Positions 35,276 through 37,375 of a stretch of DNA of 37,375 nucleotides are shown piece by piece. The stretch is from contig NZ_JSEE01000023.1 of NCBI RefSeq assembly GCF_001625355.1, forward strand, positions 1 to 37,375, given 5' to 3'. A program made the translations under genes and the position numbers. The notes under the pieces are model-generated. The model was not told the DNA's origin. It saw only the letters and a program-made list of their open reading frames with translations, and did not search any database. Position 1 is the stretch's first letter. Every line of letters starts with the position of its first letter. The DNA comes from Marinomonas sp. TW1. Its GTDB lineage: Bacteria > Pseudomonadota > Gammaproteobacteria > Pseudomonadales > Marinomonadaceae.

Positions 35276-35304
35276 GGCCATTGTCGTCACACACAACAAT
35301 GGTC
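35276..35304. repeat. Hairpin between the two chemoreceptor genes
   Basis: GGCCATTGT and ACAATGGTC pair (9 bp with one wobble) around an 11-nt loop, about 95 bp after the stop of the upstream receptor gene. The minus strand continues with TTAAAG rather than a T run, so it is at best a weak terminator. Confidence 0.4.
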
Positions 35305-35396
35305 ACCCTCTCAAGTTATACTAGAAACCCAGTATCAGCATAAGTAAAAATCTGTAAGCGATCAGTACCTAGGTCAATCAATTCGTATTTTTAGCC

Positions 35397-37028
35397 TTAT
35401 CTGTCTTTTAAGATAAAGCTCGATGTCACCTCGTAAGTTTGTTCCGCTGCTCCTGACAGATCTCCCGTTAAGGCACCCAGCTTATTCGATGTCGAATCGT
35501 TGTTCGCCGATACTCTCACTATTTGCTCTACATGCTGTGCAATGCCTGTCGCTTCTTGCGCCTGCTTAGCAACCAACTCGGCCAGCCCTTCCAAACGTTG
35601 CTTAGCCATTTTGGCATCTACTTCGAGCTGACTGAGTGGCGTCACCACGTTTTCTATCTGCTTCACACCTAAACGCATTTTCTCCTGCCCTTGCGACATT
35701 TCCACAGAAATTTGTGTGGATAACGAACTGATCTGCGTAATGATGGTGTCAATTGAGCTGGTGACTTCTGCGGTATTATTGGCAAGGTTACGTACTTCAT
35801 CCGCCACCACCGCAAAACCGCGACCACTTTCACCGGCACGAGCGGCTTCAATCGACGCATTCAGAGCCAGCAAGTTTGTTTGTTCTGCAATATCACGGAT
35901 ACTGTTCACAAACCCTGTTACCTGAGCCGAGCTTTCGTTCAATTTGGCAACCGAGCGAGCAGTCTCTTCAATATAAGCGGCCACATCCGTGATGTCTGTC
36001 GACGCTTGCGTAATGATACTTTTACCCTGTTTAGCAAGATCGTGAGCAGACTCCGCTTGCTGGCGCGATGCACTGGCATGTTCCACCATAATGCCCGCAC
36101 CCTCAGACAAAACACTCACGGCAGTTTGAATATCCGCGGCCATGTCCATTTGTGAGGATGACCCCTGTTGCACATCGTTAACACTGCCGCGAATGTCATC
36201 CACCGCGAGCACAACAGTTTTGGCGCTGGAATCAATTTTACGCACCAAATCCGCCAAACTGGTTCGCATGCGATTCAAACTGGTCACCAAATGACCCAGT
36301 TCGCCAGAATACGTTTGAGTAAATTCGTTAGATAAGTCGCCGTGAGCCACTTTATCAAGGAAAGCAATAATATGGTTAAGAGGGGTTACTATACTGCGGG
36401 TAATGAGAGTCGACATCACGCCCCCAACCAACAAAGCCACTAACCCTAAACCAATCATAAGATAGATCGCCAACTCAGAATCCGCTAACACACTTTGTTG
36501 TCGTGACTGCATTTCACTGCGCTGTCGCTCTGCCAGAGTATCGGCCTCATTTAAAAAGGTCTGTAATTGCGTGCGAGTATTGCCCGCCATCAAAGCTTTC
36601 GCTTGCGCCAGCTCGCCAAACTCAAGCGCTTCAACCGTTTCTTGTAGAGCGTTTTGATAAATGACCTTTTGCTCTTTCAAAGCGGCAATCAATGTCATAT
36701 TTTGCTTTGTTCGAACCAGCCCAGCCATGATCTCTAAGTTGTTATCAAGACTTTTATTCCGAGCATCTATCTCTTGATAGATAGCAACTCGCGCATCTCT
36801 CTCTTCTAAAACGAACAACAACAAAAGTCGGCTCGCCAAACTTTCCGCATCCAAGTTCAGCTCACCACTGAGCTCAACCAACGCCGCATTTTCATCAACA
36901 ATACTACGAATATTGCCGGACAAGGCTTGAAAGCGTGTCACAGACAAAAGTACAACAAGCGTAAGCAAAGCCAGCAACACCAAGAAACTGGTTCTCAGTC
37001 TTCCTTTAATGGTCGCAAATCCCAGCAT
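35397..37028 (-). CDS. Methyl-accepting chemotaxis protein with helical-bundle sensor
   Basis: This 543-residue receptor has membrane helices at about 12-32 and 182-205 flanking a helical periplasmic domain of the four-helix-bundle type, then HAMP (about 206-260). The signalling domain has [19 protein letters not shown] and [17 protein letters not shown] chose the ATG at 37028 because TTAGGAGA precedes it; a longer frame to 37055 lacks such a site. There is no C-terminal CheR pentapeptide. The ligand is unknown. Confidence 0.9.
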   Translation of the reverse strand: MLGFATIKGRLRTSFLVLLALLTLVVLLSVTRFQALSGNIRSIVDENAALVELSGELNLDAESLASRLLLLFVLEERDARVAIYQEIDARNKSLDNNLEIMAGLVRTKQNMTLIAALKEQKVIYQNALQETVEALEFGELAQAKALMAGNTRTQLQTFLNEADTLAERQRSEMQSRQQSVLADSELAIYLMIGLGLVALLVGGVMSTLITRSIVTPLNHIIAFLDKVAHGDLSNEFTQTYSGELGHLVTSLNRMRTSLADLVRKIDSSAKTVVLAVDDIRGSVNDVQQGSSSQMDMAADIQTAVSVLSEGAGIMVEHASASRQQAESAHDLAKQGKSIITQASTDITDVAAYIEETARSVAKLNESSAQVTGFVNSIRDIAEQTNLLALNASIEAARAGESGRGFAVVADEVRNLANNTAEVTSSIDTIITQISSLSTQISVEMSQGQEKMRLGVKQIENVVTPLSQLEVDAKMAKQRLEGLAELVAKQAQEATGIAQHVEQIVRVSANNDSTSNKLGALTGDLSGAAEQTYEVTSSFILKDR

Positions 37029-37118
37029 TAAAACGTCTCCTAACAGAATACCCAATATGACGACAAGACCACGGCTAGTCGGTTTTAAGATTAGACGTTG
37101 ATCGGAGAATTTTCTTAC

Positions 37119-37147
37119 AAAAAAGGCAATCTATTTAAAATTGCCTT
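37119..37147 (-). terminator. Rho-independent terminator of the znuB remnant
   Basis: On the minus strand AAGGCAAT, a 9-nt loop and ATTGCCTT form a perfect 8-bp stem whose arm runs into TTTTTTG. It lies 18 bp beyond the stop of the truncated ZnuB-like gene and separates it from the chemoreceptor gene. Confidence 0.8.
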
Positions 37148-37165
37148 CAAAAAAATGATTTTGCT

Positions 37166-37248
37166 TTAACGTAAACGCCTGAAAGGAAGAGTATAAGCAA
37201 TCAAAAACAACAAAGCAGCACAAACCACGACACTTGGCCCCGTCGGTG
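37166..37248 (-). pseudogene. znuB: Truncated zinc ABC transporter permease (ZnuB-like), C-terminal remnant
   Basis: The minus strand encodes TPTGPSVVVCAALLFLIAYT and then PFRRLR before a TAA at 37166-37168. This matches the end of ZnuB-type permeases, where an xTPxGPSVV motif precedes the last membrane helix. Only about 27 codons remain; an IS3-family element begins at about 37247-37249 and cuts off the rest. The natural terminator is still present downstream. The exact junction is approximate, because the frame stays open for about 12 more codons into the IS. Confidence 0.7.
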
Positions 37249-37375
37249 TGAGGTTGCCACAATAAAACGGATAAAATAATTAAGAGGCATACTGAGCCTC
37301 ATAATCAACTGGCGCTACGTAATCTAAAAATGCATGACGCCGCTTTCGGTTATAAAATACTTCAATGTATTCAAA
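37248..37375 (-). mobile_element. IS3-family insertion sequence, 3' end
   Basis: The transposase end and about 32 bp of non-coding sequence up to a probable tip starting TGAGGTTGCC (about 37249) belong to an IS3-type element. The sequence changes to znuB-like coding directly beyond. The terminal inverted repeat and target duplication cannot be confirmed because the other end lies outside the window. Confidence 0.65.
37280..37375 (-). CDS. IS3-family transposase OrfB, C-terminal end (partial)
   Basis: The last 31 codons read FEYIEVFYNRKRRHAFLDYV, then APVDYEAQYAS and stop. The motif YIEVFYNRxRRH is the hallmark C-terminus of the IS3-family DDE integrase (OrfB), just after the catalytic Glu. 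The gene continues past the window edge, so the catalytic triad, OrfA and the far end of the element are not visible. Confidence 0.88.
   Translation of the reverse strand, partial: FEYIEVFYNRKRRHAFLDYVAPVDYEAQYAS

Noticed and set aside
35276..35304. Terminator after the helical-bundle chemoreceptor gene
   Set aside because: The stem is good but lacks a T run on either strand; kept only as a hairpin.

Overview
The window looks like chromosome from a marine gammaproteobacterium close to Marinomonas/Oceanospirillales. That placement is an inference from recalled protein families (a yheV-prlC pair, a yrdA-type carbonic anhydrase, a Neisseria-type HemO, a complete Tad locus), moderate GC and compact operons. 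No database search was possible.

Layout. (1) 1-3254: yheV and prlC on the minus strand, divergent from a gamma-carbonic-anhydrase gene. (2) 3279-6678: a metal/oxidative-stress cluster on the plus strand: ECF sigma factor, HxxxCxxC anti-sigma factor, four-cysteine DUF2282 'bufferin' precursor, DUF692 (MNIO) enzyme, DUF2063 partner and DoxX. The sigma gene and the bufferin gene each carry a similar TGTAAG/CGTC promoter-like motif, consistent with an autoregulated regulon. (3) 18103 down to 6720, minus strand: a Tad/Flp pilus operon in the order flp, tadV, cpaB, cpaC, cpaD, tadZ, tadA, tadB, tadC, tadD and two TadE/F pseudopilins. A DUF454 gene and a heme oxygenase gene follow closely. (4) 18104-18449: a regulatory region with a perfect 13-bp dyad, an 11-bp inverted repeat and two weak Fur-like sites, divergent to an OmpR-type regulator and its histidine kinase (18450-20495).

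(5) 33121 down to 20492, minus strand: the most interesting block. It is a tight six-gene operon: a TadG-like protein with a degenerate vWA domain; a 1677-residue surface protein with an N-terminal LEPR motif, beta-propeller-like and cadherin-like segments, no classical signal peptide and no RTX repeats; a TolC-family lipoprotein; and three HlyD-type adaptors. One adaptor is plain, one carries a GAF-like N-terminus, and one is fused to an intact M50 (site-2-protease) membrane metalloprotease. No ABC ATPase is present. This looks like a dedicated export system for the giant protein, tied through TadG to the neighbouring Tad pilus. (6) 37028 down to 33319: two methyl-accepting chemotaxis proteins, with a clear terminator after the first. 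(7) 37119-37375: the last ~27 codons of a ZnuB-like zinc-transporter permease with its terminator, cut off by the 3' end of an IS3-family transposase gene that runs out of the window.

No rRNA, tRNA or CRISPR array was recognised. Only one stretch longer than 300 bases (18104-18449) lacks a gene.
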